Shown here: positions 8,679-16,552 of the stretch, piece after piece
Position numbering within the stretch: the stretch's first letter is position 1
Layout: the number at the start of each line of letters is the position of its first letter
Origin: Sphaerisporangium perillae
Lineage (GTDB): Bacteria > Actinomycetota > Actinomycetes > Streptosporangiales > Streptosporangiaceae
Direction: 5' to 3'
Length of the DNA: 64,000 nucleotides
Assembly (NCBI RefSeq): GCF_023276435.1
Contig: NZ_JALLPO010000008.1
Location: 62,001 to 126,000 of the forward strand
The notes under the pieces: generated by a model
The model's input: the letters and a program-made list of their open reading frames with translations, nothing else
Told to the model about the DNA's origin: nothing
Databases searched by the model: none
Made by a program: the position numbers and the translations under genes

Positions 8679-9887
8679 ATGACTTTCAACCCTTTGGAAC
8701 AGCAGGGAATCCCGCTGGACCAGCAACTCCGTAACTGGCGGGAACTCAACGTCCCCCAGCTCGACCCCGACCACTCCGATCCTTACGCCCGGTGCCGGGT
8801 CATCACCATGAACGGCATCGAGATGGAAGCGATCATGTTCAGCCACCACTTCGCGCGGCGCTGCCCCGACCTGGACGTGCGTCGCCAGCTCGCCGAAGTG
8901 CGCTATATCGAGCAGCAGCAGCAGAAGGCCGTGAACTGGCTGCTTCCAGGCCTGGCGTCGGTCCTCGAGACCACGATCGCCTACGAGCAGGTGGCCGTGG
9001 ACCTGACCGCCTGGGTCGCCCGCATGGAGCCCGACCCCTACCTCAAGCAGTCGTTCGAGTTCGGCCTGCTCGAGGACTTCGACCACCTCTACAGGTACGC
9101 CAACCTGTACGAACTGATCGAGCACCGCAAGGCCGAGAAGATCGTCGACGCGCTGACCGAGGTCATGCCCGGCCGGCCCACTCCGCTGCACCACCGGCAC
9201 CCGATCGACAACGTCCGCGAGCACTACGACAAGGACACGGCGAGCCCGCTCTCCAAGCTCCACACCCTGACGATCATGTCCGCCGAGCAGCAGACCATGA
9301 ACTTCTACTGCAACGTCGGGCCCGAGTACATGGAGCAGATCGCCCGCCAGCTCTACCAGGAGATCGGGCTGATCGAGGAGGAGCACGTCACCCACTACGA
9401 GTCGCTGCTCGACCCGCACGAGACGTGGTGGGAACAGCTCGTGAACCACGAGTACAACGAGTGCTACATGTACTACTCCTTCATGGAGACCGAGACCGAC
9501 GACCGGGTGAAGCCCATCTGGGAGCTCCACCTCGCGATGGAGCTGGAGCACCTGCGCATCGCCTGCGAGCTGATGCGCCGCCACGAAGGCCGCGATCCCG
9601 CCGAGATCCTCGCTCCGCGATTCCCGGCGCCGGTGACCTTCGAGCCCAACAAGAGCTACATCCGCGAGCTCATCGCCACGCAGCTCGACCTCACGACGCT
9701 GGGGACGGGGTACGTGCGCGAGGCGCACGAGCGGTTCCAGCGCTTCCAGGAGCGGCTGCACGGCGGTGAGACGCCGCCCAGCGACCAGGTGCTGGAGGAG
9801 ACCATGGCGAAGTTCGGCCAGGACTACCGGATGGAGACCGACGGTCCGCACCCGGTGCCGAGCATGCGGCGCGCCTCCGGCAAATAG
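8679..9887 (+). CDS. Ferritin-like superfamily protein (putative diiron)
   Basis: A 402-residue, mostly helical protein. Several Glu/His-bearing helices fit a ferritin-like four-helix bundle: ETTIAYEQ, LEDFDHLY, EEEHVTHYES and ELEHLRIA. The EEEH...ELEH pair is typical of a dinuclear metal site. No known enzyme family can be assigned; an oxidase or oxygen-sensing role is conceivable. The start at 8679 follows AAAAGGAG, so the longer upstream frame is not used. The nearby hemerythrin gene would be a second diiron protein in the same neighbourhood. Confidence 0.72.
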   Translation: MTFNPLEQQGIPLDQQLRNWRELNVPQLDPDHSDPYARCRVITMNGIEMEAIMFSHHFARRCPDLDVRRQLAEVRYIEQQQQKAVNWLLPGLASVLETTIAYEQVAVDLTAWVARMEPDPYLKQSFEFGLLEDFDHLYRYANLYELIEHRKAEKIVDALTEVMPGRPTPLHHRHPIDNVREHYDKDTASPLSKLHTLTIMSAEQQTMNFYCNVGPEYMEQIARQLYQEIGLIEEEHVTHYESLLDPHETWWEQLVNHEYNECYMYYSFMETETDDRVKPIWELHLAMELEHLRIACELMRRHEGRDPAEILAPRFPAPVTFEPNKSYIRELIATQLDLTTLGTGYVREAHERFQRFQERLHGGETPPSDQVLEETMAKFGQDYRMETDGPHPVPSMRRASGK

Positions 9888-9989
9888 CGCCTCCGGCGAA
9901 TAGACAGGCGGCGCGCCATCGCGGTGTCCACCGGAAGATGCCGTCATCGTCAGCGCATCCGGGCCATCGCGACTCGACCACCGCCGGTC

Positions 9990-10074
9990 GGGGGGGGGGC
10001 GCCCCCCCCCGGGGGGCCGCCCCCCCCGCCCCCGGTGGGGGGGGGGGCCCCCCCCCGGGGGGCCCCCCCCCCCC
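9990..10074. repeat. Block of alternating poly-G and poly-C runs
   Basis: About 85 bases made almost only of G and C homopolymers of 5 to 12 bases: G10, C9, G6, C8, C5, G11, C9, G6, C12. The block can fold into extremely stable hairpins and contains two similar halves. It lies between the convergent ferritin-like and hemerythrin genes, where a bidirectional terminator would be expected. Run lengths in such sequence are often wrong in assemblies. Confidence 0.8.
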
Positions 10075-10103
10075 GACGCCGTATATGTGGCGGGCGAGCG
10101 TGC

Positions 10104-10703
10104 TCAGCCCTTGTTCTTGCCCATCGCCTGGCGGACGACGTCACGGACGCGATCCATCATCGCGGTCGGCGTCCCGACCAGCACGTTCTTCGTCGCCGAC
10201 TCCACACCGGGGTGCGGATGCGTGGGGGCCAGCGCCTCGGCCGCCTTGACACCGAGCGCCATGGTGCGCCGCTCCGCCTCGCTGGTCTCCCTCACGAGCT
10301 GGGCGAACTCGTAGCGTTCCTCGGCGCGGGCGTGCTCCTCGACGGCTATGCGGAGCTTCTGCAGATGGGAGGGGAACGACGCGTCGTCGGTGCCCCGCTC
10401 CTCCATGAGCGAGAGCAGCTCCTTGGCCTCGTTCTCCTCGCGAAGCCGCTCGTCGACGATGGCGTCCCCGCCTTCGAGGGCGCGCCTGGCGTAGGGGTGG
10501 ACGACCTCCTCCTCGGCGGTCTCGTGGATGGCCAGCAGCCGCACGAGCCTCTCGAACGCCTCCGCCCGCGCCCCGCCGGTGGCCTGCTCCACTTCGTCGA
10601 ACAGGTCCCTGATGGCGGCGTGCTGGCGGAGCAGCAGTCCGACCACATCGCTCTCGTCCATCAGTTCCGGAAGCGTCCGGTTCTTGCCCTTGCTTTTCGC
10701 CAT
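10104..10703 (-). CDS. Hemerythrin-domain (HHE) protein
   Basis: A 199-residue protein with a hemerythrin-like HHE domain over residues 20-160. The putative diiron ligands appear in RQHAAIRDLFDE, IHETAEEEVVHP, and later helices with EENEAKE and VEEHARAEERYE. Such proteins bind oxygen, nitric oxide or iron, or act in redox signalling. The N-terminus is Lys/Arg-rich. The next upstream minus-strand gene is 40 bases away, so the two may be co-transcribed. The ATG at 10703 is preferred because the longer open frame has no matching domain upstream. Confidence 0.87.
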   Translation of the reverse strand: MAKSKGKNRTLPELMDESDVVGLLLRQHAAIRDLFDEVEQATGGARAEAFERLVRLLAIHETAEEEVVHPYARRALEGGDAIVDERLREENEAKELLSLMEERGTDDASFPSHLQKLRIAVEEHARAEERYEFAQLVRETSEAERRTMALGVKAAEALAPTHPHPGVESATKNVLVGTPTAMMDRVRDVVRQAMGKNKG

Positions 10704-10743
10704 TGCGGTTCCCCTCGTGTTCTCGCCCTGGTGATGGCTCGGC

Positions 10744-10968
10744 TCACTTGGTGCTGTCGGCCAGGTCGACGAGCGCGGTGGCCGTGCGGAAGTACTTGTT
10801 GCGGCCCAGGTCGCCGACAGTGTTGATCTTGAAGGCTTCCTTGAGCAGCTTGGCGTCGCCTTCGCTGATGCCGGCCAGGGCGGACACGGGGGCCTTGACG
10901 AGTTCCGTGAGGCTCTTGTTCTCGTATTCCCTGTCGAGCAATTTGGACAGGTCAGCGGCTGTTGCCAT
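10744..10968 (-). CDS. Small helical protein with HhH-like segment
   Basis: A 74-residue protein. The stretch VSALAGISEGDAKLLKEAFKINTVGDL resembles one helix-hairpin-helix unit, as found in DUF4332-like proteins, where such units bind DNA or other proteins. It lies just upstream of the hemerythrin gene on the same strand and probably forms a two-gene operon with it. Function unknown. GGGGGATC precedes the start codon. Confidence 0.6.
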   Translation of the reverse strand: MATAADLSKLLDREYENKSLTELVKAPVSALAGISEGDAKLLKEAFKINTVGDLGRNKYFRTATALVDLADSTK

Positions 10969-11105
10969 GGATCCCCCTGTGATCTCGGTCTGGCGTGCCC
11001 GGACGGAGTGTCAGGCAATGAACACCTTCCCCATCGGTATGCACGACACGGACATCTACCGACAAGACACGGCAAAGACGTCATATGCCCTTTCGGGCAA
11101 CGAGA

Positions 11106-11136
11106 GCGGGGGTACGGCCCCCGGCCGTACCCCCGC
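11106..11136 (-). terminator. Strong hairpin after the mannanase gene
   Basis: A perfect 14-base-pair stem (GCGGGGGTACGGCC with its complement at 11123-11136) and a three-base loop lie 60 bases beyond the mannanase stop. There is no U-tract, as is usual for actinomycete terminators. Confidence 0.7.
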
Positions 11137-11195
11137 GTGATCGGATGTCCTGTACTCCGGGCCCGTGATCCCCGGGCCCGGAGCCGGCCGGTCAC

Positions 11196-12827
11196 TCAGG
11201 TAGCGGTGCAGGTGTAGCCCGAGGGCACCGCGGTGTTGCCGCCGGCGCGGGTGCCCTGGAAGCCGAACGTGGTGCCGGCGTTCGGCGCCAGTGCCCCGTT
11301 GTAGCTCGCGTTCTTCGCGGTCACCGTCTGCCCGCTGGTGGAGAAGGTCGCATTCCACGACCCGGAGATGGTGTGACCCGAGGGCAGGGTGAAGGTCACC
11401 GTCCAGCCACTGATGGCCGAGCTACCGGTGTTGGTCACCGTCACCGGCTGGATCACATAACCGCCGCTCCACTGCCCCTGCGTGGTCGCCGTGACGCCGC
11501 ACCCGCCGGTGCCGCCTCCGCCGCCGGCCGTGGTGGTGAAGGTGACCAGGCTGGAGTTGCCGGAGAGGTTGCCCGCGCCGTCACGGGCGCGCACGTACAC
11601 CTGGTACTGCGTGCTCGCGCTCAGCCCGGTGAGGGTGATGGAGTTGGTGGTCGACTGGCCGAGTTGCGGGTCGGTGCTGCCCTGCTCGCGGTAGACGTTG
11701 TACCCGGTCAGGCCGGATCCGCCGGAGTCGGTCGAGGCGCTCCACGACAGGGTGGCGCCCGACGAGGTGATGCTGGACGCCGTCGGGGTGCCCGGAGTGG
11801 CCGGAGGCGTCGTGTCGGTGGGGTTGCCGCCGCCGCCGAAGATCGTCGCTTCCTTGGCCGTCTGCTTGATGCCGTTGGCGCCGTTGAAGATCCGTGTGCC
11901 CCAGGACGTGAGGCTGCCGGCGTTGAAGTTGGTGACCATGTCGAGGTACTCGACGCCGCCGCTGTTGCCGCTCCACGACCAGCCGAGGTAGCCGATGCCG
12001 CGCGACTGCGCCTGCGACATGATCGTGTCCTCGTCGGGGTCGCCGTCGGAGTGCATGTTGCCGAACTCGCCGACCACCAGCGGCAGCCCCGCGGTCTGGA
12101 AGGCGTTGAAGTAGCTGTTGATCTCGGCCGCCGTGTCGAAGACGCCGTACATGTGGATGGAGAACACGGTGTTGCGCTGGGTGTCGGCGTTGGCGACGCT
12201 GGCGGCGTTGTCGCGCATGGTGAACGCCCAATCCTGTCCCCAGTTGGGCGCGTCGACCATGATCAGGTGCTGGAAGCCGTTGCCGCGCAGCCGGCTGATC
12301 GCGTTGGAGGTCGCCTGGGTCCAGCCGCTGACGTTGTTGTTGCCGTACGGCTCGTTGCCGATGTTGAGGACGACGTAGTCCTCCTGGCCCACCAGGGCGC
12401 TCTTGACGCTGATCCAGTAGTTGACCGCGGCGTCCAGCGTGACGGCGCCGTCCTGTTCGCCGTAGCCGGTCGTGTCGTGGTCCTCAAGGATGCAGATCAA
12501 CCGGTTCGCCTTGCACTGCGAGATGACGCTCGCCACGTCGCTCGCGCCGTTCGCCGTCCAGCGCCCGCCGCTCAGCACGATGCGCACCGCGTTGGCGCCG
12601 AGGGACTTGATGCCCGCCAGCGAGGAAGAGGTCTGGCCGGCGTACCAGGTGTGCGCGTGGCTCACACCACGCATGATGAAGTTGCTGCCGTTGGCCTCGA
12701 CGAGGTTCCTGCCGCTTATGTGCAGCCCCACCGCGGCGCTCGCGGGCTGCACGGCGACGAGCATCGAGAGGAGGAGGGCGAGCAGAGAGAGGATCGCCGC
12801 CTCCGCCATCCGGAGTCGCTTTCTCAT
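11196..12827 (-). CDS. Secreted GH5 endo-beta-1,4-mannanase with FN3 and CBM2
   Basis: A 543-residue exported glycoside hydrolase. A signal peptide (residues 1-31, ASA/AV) precedes a GH5 catalytic domain (about 32-335). The start GLHISGRNLVEANGSNFIMRGV and the motif HAHTWY are typical of subfamily-8 bacterial mannanases. The acid/base is Glu159 in NIGNEPYG and the nucleophile Glu254 in VVGEFGN. An FN3 domain (about 343-433) and a Gly-rich linker lead to a C-terminal CBM2 cellulose-binding module starting GGCGVTATTQGQW. It should cut mannan in plant cell walls outside the cell. A perfect CebR-type operator upstream suggests induction with the cellulose system. Confidence 0.92.
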   Translation of the reverse strand: MRKRLRMAEAAILSLLALLLSMLVAVQPASAAVGLHISGRNLVEANGSNFIMRGVSHAHTWYAGQTSSSLAGIKSLGANAVRIVLSGGRWTANGASDVASVISQCKANRLICILEDHDTTGYGEQDGAVTLDAAVNYWISVKSALVGQEDYVVLNIGNEPYGNNNVSGWTQATSNAISRLRGNGFQHLIMVDAPNWGQDWAFTMRDNAASVANADTQRNTVFSIHMYGVFDTAAEINSYFNAFQTAGLPLVVGEFGNMHSDGDPDEDTIMSQAQSRGIGYLGWSWSGNSGGVEYLDMVTNFNAGSLTSWGTRIFNGANGIKQTAKEATIFGGGGNPTDTTPPATPGTPTASSITSSGATLSWSASTDSGGSGLTGYNVYREQGSTDPQLGQSTTNSITLTGLSASTQYQVYVRARDGAGNLSGNSSLVTFTTTAGGGGGTGGCGVTATTQGQWSGGYVIQPVTVTNTGSSAISGWTVTFTLPSGHTISGSWNATFSTSGQTVTAKNASYNGALAPNAGTTFGFQGTRAGGNTAVPSGYTCTAT

Positions 12828-12850
12828 GGGTCACCTTTCTTGGGAGGTTA

Positions 12851-12862
12851 TTAACCGGTTAA
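12851..12862. promoter_or_regulatory. Palindrome TTAACCGGTTAA before the mannanase gene
   Basis: A perfect 12-base palindrome lies about 24 bases upstream of the mannanase start codon, next to GGAGG on the other strand. AT-CCGG-AT palindromes of this sort are typical LacI-family half-site pairs, so it may be a second operator. The regulator is not encoded here. Confidence 0.45.
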
Positions 12863-13005
12863 GTCATACGGCACAGATCGGCCTACGCGCGAAGAGGCCG
12901 GAAGCGGTGCGGGCGCCCCCCGGCGCCCGCACGCGGGGATGGTTCGAGAAAGGGGTTCGCGCCGTCAGGCGGCCGGGCCGCCGCCCGGGGGGTCTCGTCG
13001 GTTGG

Positions 13006-13019
13006 TGGGAGCGCTCCCA
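13006..13019. promoter_or_regulatory. CebR-type operator
   Basis: TGGGAGCGCTCCCA is a perfect 14-base palindrome identical to the known consensus operator of CebR, the LacI-family cello-oligosaccharide repressor of actinomycetes. It lies 179 bases upstream of the GH5 mannanase start codon and fits control of that gene; no other gene starts nearby in the matching direction. The cebR gene itself is not in this window. Confidence 0.85.
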
Positions 13020-13240
13020 TATTGGGTGCGCTTCACGGAGATGTACAGCACGTGTCGCCGATGGATCTCCGGGCGCCGTCCTCGCCCTCCGGGCGGCCCG
13101 CGGCACCCGAGCCCGGCCGGCCCCCGCGACGTCGCAAGACGCGACCGCGGCGCGGTGACGCGGCCCCGCCTCGGCCGTGAGGCGAGGGCGAACGAGTTGA
13201 AACTTTCAACCTCAGGCCGGCTGGACGGCCGGACCGAGGA

Positions 13241-13747
13241 TCAGAGGAAGATGCTCGCGGGCACGGTCACTCCCAGGCTGGAGATCGGGCACAGGCGGTC
13301 CAGCCCCGCGGCGATCTCGGGCACCCGCTCCAGCGTGGCGCGCACGACCGGATCGGTGACCTTGAGGAAGGCCAGGTGGCGGATGGCGTGGGCGACCACG
13401 TTCGCCACGGTCAAGTCGTCCGGGGTCGGCGTGGCCGGCGCACCGCCCCTGGCCACACGCATGTAGGTCAACTCGGCGGCGGGCAGCTCCAGCCAGGGGT
13501 CAGGGCAGACGGCATACGTCAGCACGACCTGGCCGCTCGGGTCGTACCGCCAGCTCGTGGAGTGGACGGTCACGCTCGACTGCTCGGCGGCCACCCCGGA
13601 CACGCGGCGGGCGGCCTGGTCGGGATTCTCCCCGGGCAGGGGCGTGGTGACCAGACGGCGATACGCCCAGCCACCGGAGGAGTTCGCCCGCAATGCCAAG
13701 GTCTCGACCGATACCGTCGTGGTGGTGACGATCTGATCTGTCAACAT
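13241..13747 (-). CDS. Conserved hypothetical protein
   Basis: A 168-residue soluble protein with no signal peptide. It contains TVHSTSWRYDPSGQVVLTYAVCPDPW and an alpha-helical C-terminal half with NVVAHAIRHLAFL. I recognise no catalytic motif. It is transcribed away from the S51-like peptidase gene, leaving a 158-base divergent promoter region. Confidence 0.6.
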   Translation of the reverse strand: MLTDQIVTTTTVSVETLALRANSSGGWAYRRLVTTPLPGENPDQAARRVSGVAAEQSSVTVHSTSWRYDPSGQVVLTYAVCPDPWLELPAAELTYMRVARGGAPATPTPDDLTVANVVAHAIRHLAFLKVTDPVVRATLERVPEIAAGLDRLCPISSLGVTVPASIFL

Positions 13748-13905
13748 GCGCTTCCATCCCGTCCTCGGCCCACCCGGGGCTGCTCGCCAATTCGCCTATT
13801 GCAACGAGTATGCAGGAGCGGTCACCACGCATCGCATCTCTGCTATTGCCGTAAGCGCCGCTTGTATGCGTGGCTTGACTCGTGCCACATGAGGAGGCGA
13901 GTGCG

Positions 13906-15114
13906 ATGCCGGACAGGCCGGGAGTACTGGTGCTCATGGGGTCGGGGGAGACCAGCCCGACCATGGTGGAGGTCCACCGCTCAGTCGTCCGGCGGCTGGG
14001 CCGCGGTCCACGGGCGCTGCTGCTCGACACGCCGTACGCGTTCCAGGAGAACGCGGCCGACATCTCCACCCGTGCCAAGCGCTACTTCGCCGGAAGCGTC
14101 GGCCTGGGCGTGGAGGTCGCCTCGGGCGCCGGCGCCCTGGTCCAGGCCGACTGGGTGTTCTCCGGACCGGGCAGCCCCACCTACGCGCTGGACCACTGGC
14201 GGGCGACCGAGGTCGGCGCCGCGCTACGGGCCAGGGTGCACGCCCGCAGCGGTGCCACGGTGCTGGCCTCGGCGGCCGCGTGCACGGCGGGGGTCGTGGC
14301 GGTGCCGGTCTACGAGATCTACAAGGTGGGCGCCGAACCGCACTGGCGTGACGGCATCGACCTGCTGTCGGTGCTGGGCCTGGACGTCGCGGTCATCCCC
14401 CATTACGACAACACCGAAGGTGGCACGCACGACACCCGCTATTGCTATCTGGGCGAGCGGCGGCTGGCGCGGATGGAGCGGGAGCTTCCCGAGGAGGTCG
14501 CCGTGCTCGGCATCGACGAGCACACGGCCGTCGTCATCGACCTGGTGGCCGAGACCGTCACGACCAGCGGGCGTGGCGCGCTGACGGTACGCCGCCAAGG
14601 GGCGCACACGGTGTTCCCCTCCGGGGCCGTGCTGAGCCTGGCCGAACTGCGTGAGCTGGCGAAGGGCGTCACGGGGTTCGTCCCAGCCGAACCGCTGACG
14701 CCCGTGGCCGTGCGGGACTCCTCCGGCCCGACGCTGGTCGAGTCCGTGCATGCGTGCCAGTCGCGGTTCGACTCCGCCGCCGGATGCGGCGACAGCGCCG
14801 CTCTGGCCGTGGCCGTGCTCGAACTGGAGGCCGAGATCGGCCGCTGGGCCGCGGACACCGAGGAGGACGAGGGCGGCGTGGAGCAGGCCCGGGCGGTGCT
14901 GCGCCACCTGGTCGCCCGGCTCGGTGGCATGGCCGACCTCCGCTCCGCCGAGGACCGGCTGGCCCCGCTGGTCGGCCCCCTGCTCGCGCTACGAGGGCGG
15001 CTGCGCGCCTCGGGCGCGTACGACACCGCGGACGCCGTGCGCGACGCGCTGACCGAAGGGGGCATCGTGGTCGAGGACACCCCGGACGGTCCCCGCTGGA
15101 CCGTGCGCGCCTGA
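13906..15114 (+). CDS. Peptidase S51/cyanophycinase-like protein with CysRS-like C-terminal tail
   Basis: A 402-residue cytoplasmic protein. Residues 1-250 match the class-I amidotransferase-like fold of peptidase E and cyanophycinase: LMGSGETSPTM, a GPGSP turn, and VPVYEIYKVG. The nucleophile elbow, usually GxSAGA, here reads LASAAA (Ser122), so the glycine after the serine is replaced and activity is uncertain. The last 55 residues (RLRASGAYDTADAVRDAL...VEDTPDGPRW) closely resemble the C-terminal helical domain of cysteinyl-tRNA synthetase. AGGAGG before the ATG at 13906 supports this start over the one at 13882. Confidence 0.75.
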   Translation: MPDRPGVLVLMGSGETSPTMVEVHRSVVRRLGRGPRALLLDTPYAFQENAADISTRAKRYFAGSVGLGVEVASGAGALVQADWVFSGPGSPTYALDHWRATEVGAALRARVHARSGATVLASAAACTAGVVAVPVYEIYKVGAEPHWRDGIDLLSVLGLDVAVIPHYDNTEGGTHDTRYCYLGERRLARMERELPEEVAVLGIDEHTAVVIDLVAETVTTSGRGALTVRRQGAHTVFPSGAVLSLAELRELAKGVTGFVPAEPLTPVAVRDSSGPTLVESVHACQSRFDSAAGCGDSAALAVAVLELEAEIGRWAADTEEDEGGVEQARAVLRHLVARLGGMADLRSAEDRLAPLVGPLLALRGRLRASGAYDTADAVRDALTEGGIVVEDTPDGPRWTVRA

Positions 15115-15356
15115 CGGCGTAGCGCAGGGCGGAAGAGGAGCCGACTGGGCCACGACCCGCTCACGCAGTGCGTCGACCATGCGACTGACCGGGGTCTTCC
15201 AGGGCAGGGGGGACGCCCTCCGGCCCCGCCGTCCGCGCACGCTGCCCGGTTCGCTCGTGGTTCGACGTGCGTGCCGGGACCGGCGGGGCGGGCCAGGCGA
15301 GAATTGGCTCAGGTTGCGCAGGTGATATCGGTGGCGTCCGGGGTAGCGGAGGGGAC

Positions 15357-15773
15357 ATGCGATGGGGAGCGGTCGCGCCGCCGGTGGCGGTGGTCACGAT
15401 AGTGGCGCTGGCGAGCCTGACGGGATGTGCCTCCGGCGAGGCGCCGACGGCCCAGCGGGCGGCGGAGCGCTTCTACAGCGCGGTGCACGCGGGGCAGGGC
15501 GAGGCGGCGTGCGGCCTGCTCACTCCGCGGGCGGCGGAGGACCTGCCTTTGGGTGGCGAGAGCTGTGCCGAGGCCGTCCTGCGGGCGCGGCTTCCCGCCG
15601 CGGACCGGCCCCGGCCGCAGGCGGCGCCGACGCAGGTGTGGGGGGACGAGGCACAGGTGCGGCTCTCGGGCGACACCGTCTTCCTGCACCGGTTCTCCCG
15701 CGGATGGCTGGTCAGAGCGGCCGGGTGCACGCCGCGTGGCGAGCAGCCGTACCGGTGCGAGGTGGGGAGTTGA
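15357..15773 (+). CDS. Small lipoprotein
   Basis: A 138-residue exported protein with a lipoprotein signal (hydrophobic core then LTGC, with the lipid-modified Cys near residue 24). The mature part contains AERFYSAVHAGQGEAACGLLTP, a pattern found in small actinobacterial lipoproteins with an NTF2-like or cystatin-like fold, and further cysteines that may pair. The start at 15357 follows GGAGGGG. Four bases after its stop a 27-residue membrane peptide begins, so the genes are coupled. Confidence 0.75.
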   Translation: MRWGAVAPPVAVVTIVALASLTGCASGEAPTAQRAAERFYSAVHAGQGEAACGLLTPRAAEDLPLGGESCAEAVLRARLPAADRPRPQAAPTQVWGDEAQVRLSGDTVFLHRFSRGWLVRAAGCTPRGEQPYRCEVGS

Positions 15774-15777
15774 GGGG

Positions 15778-15861
15778 ATGCGGGTGTTGTTCGTGGCCAC
15801 GATCGTGATCATCGTGATCGGGCTGGCCTACTTCATGACCATCGGGGTGCTGCGCAGATGA
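15778..15861 (+). CDS. 27-residue single-helix membrane peptide
   Basis: A very short ORF, MRVLFVATIVIIVIGLAYFM and a basic tail GVLRR. GAGGGG lies directly before the ATG, and it sits in a tight run between the lipoprotein and the DUF6766 gene, all on the same strand. It reads as one membrane helix with a positive C-terminus. Translation is likely from position and composition but unproven. Confidence 0.5.
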   Translation: MRVLFVATIVIIVIGLAYFMTIGVLRR

Positions 15862-15871
15862 GGTCGACGCG

Positions 15872-16546
15872 ATGAGACGCTTCCTGCGCGACAACGGGCT
15901 CAGCCTGTTCTTCCTCGTGGCGTTCCTGCTGGCACTGGGCGGCCAGTCCATCGCCGGCAACGCCGACTACAACGCCCGCCAGCTGACGGAGGGCGGCGCG
16001 CCCATCTCGTGGGTCTCCTACGTGACCTCCTCGGACTTCGCGGTCAACGTCGCGGAGAACTGGCAGTCGGAGTACCTGCAGTTCCTGCTGTACATCATGA
16101 TCACGGTCTGGCTCGTGCAACGTGGCTCTCCGGAGTCCAAGAAGCCGGGCGAGCAGGGGCGCGAGAGCGACGAGGAGCAGAAGGTCGGCCCGCATGCCGA
16201 GCCGGACAGCCCGGCGTGGGCCAAGGCGACCGGCCTGCGGCGGACGCTGTTCGCCAACTCGCTCGGCCTGGTGATGGGCACGATCTTCGTCCTGTCGTGG
16301 CTCGCCCAGTCGGTCGCCGGTACGGCGAACTACAACTCCGAGCAACTGGCTCAGCTGCAGGACCCGGTGACCTGGCTGGGCTACGTCGGCTCGGCGGACT
16401 TCTGGAACCGCACGCTGCAGAACTGGCAGTCGGAGCTGCTCGCGGTGCTGTCCATGGTCGTGCTGTCCATCTACCTGCGCCAGCGCGGCTCACCGGAGTC
16501 CAAGCCGGTCGGGGTCCCGCACCAGGCGACGGGCATCGAAGGCTGA
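15872..16546 (+). CDS. DUF6766-type membrane protein, internally duplicated
   Basis: A 224-residue protein made of two homologous halves. Each half has a membrane helix followed by Q-S-[IV]-A-G-x-A-[DN]-Y-N, then a [ST]W[VL][SG]YV-S-[SA]DF motif, a NWQSE motif and a second helix ending in QRGSPESK. The halves are joined by an acidic linker. This is the pattern of the DUF6766 family, whose function is unknown. It appears to be the third gene of an operon with the lipoprotein and the small peptide. Confidence 0.82.
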   Translation: MRRFLRDNGLSLFFLVAFLLALGGQSIAGNADYNARQLTEGGAPISWVSYVTSSDFAVNVAENWQSEYLQFLLYIMITVWLVQRGSPESKKPGEQGRESDEEQKVGPHAEPDSPAWAKATGLRRTLFANSLGLVMGTIFVLSWLAQSVAGTANYNSEQLAQLQDPVTWLGYVGSADFWNRTLQNWQSELLAVLSMVVLSIYLRQRGSPESKPVGVPHQATGIEG

Positions 16547-16552
16547 GGCCGC

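Noticed and set aside
11373-12854. A 493-codon plus-strand open frame
   Set aside because: It is entirely antisense to the mannanase gene, has no domain, and arises from third-position GC bias.
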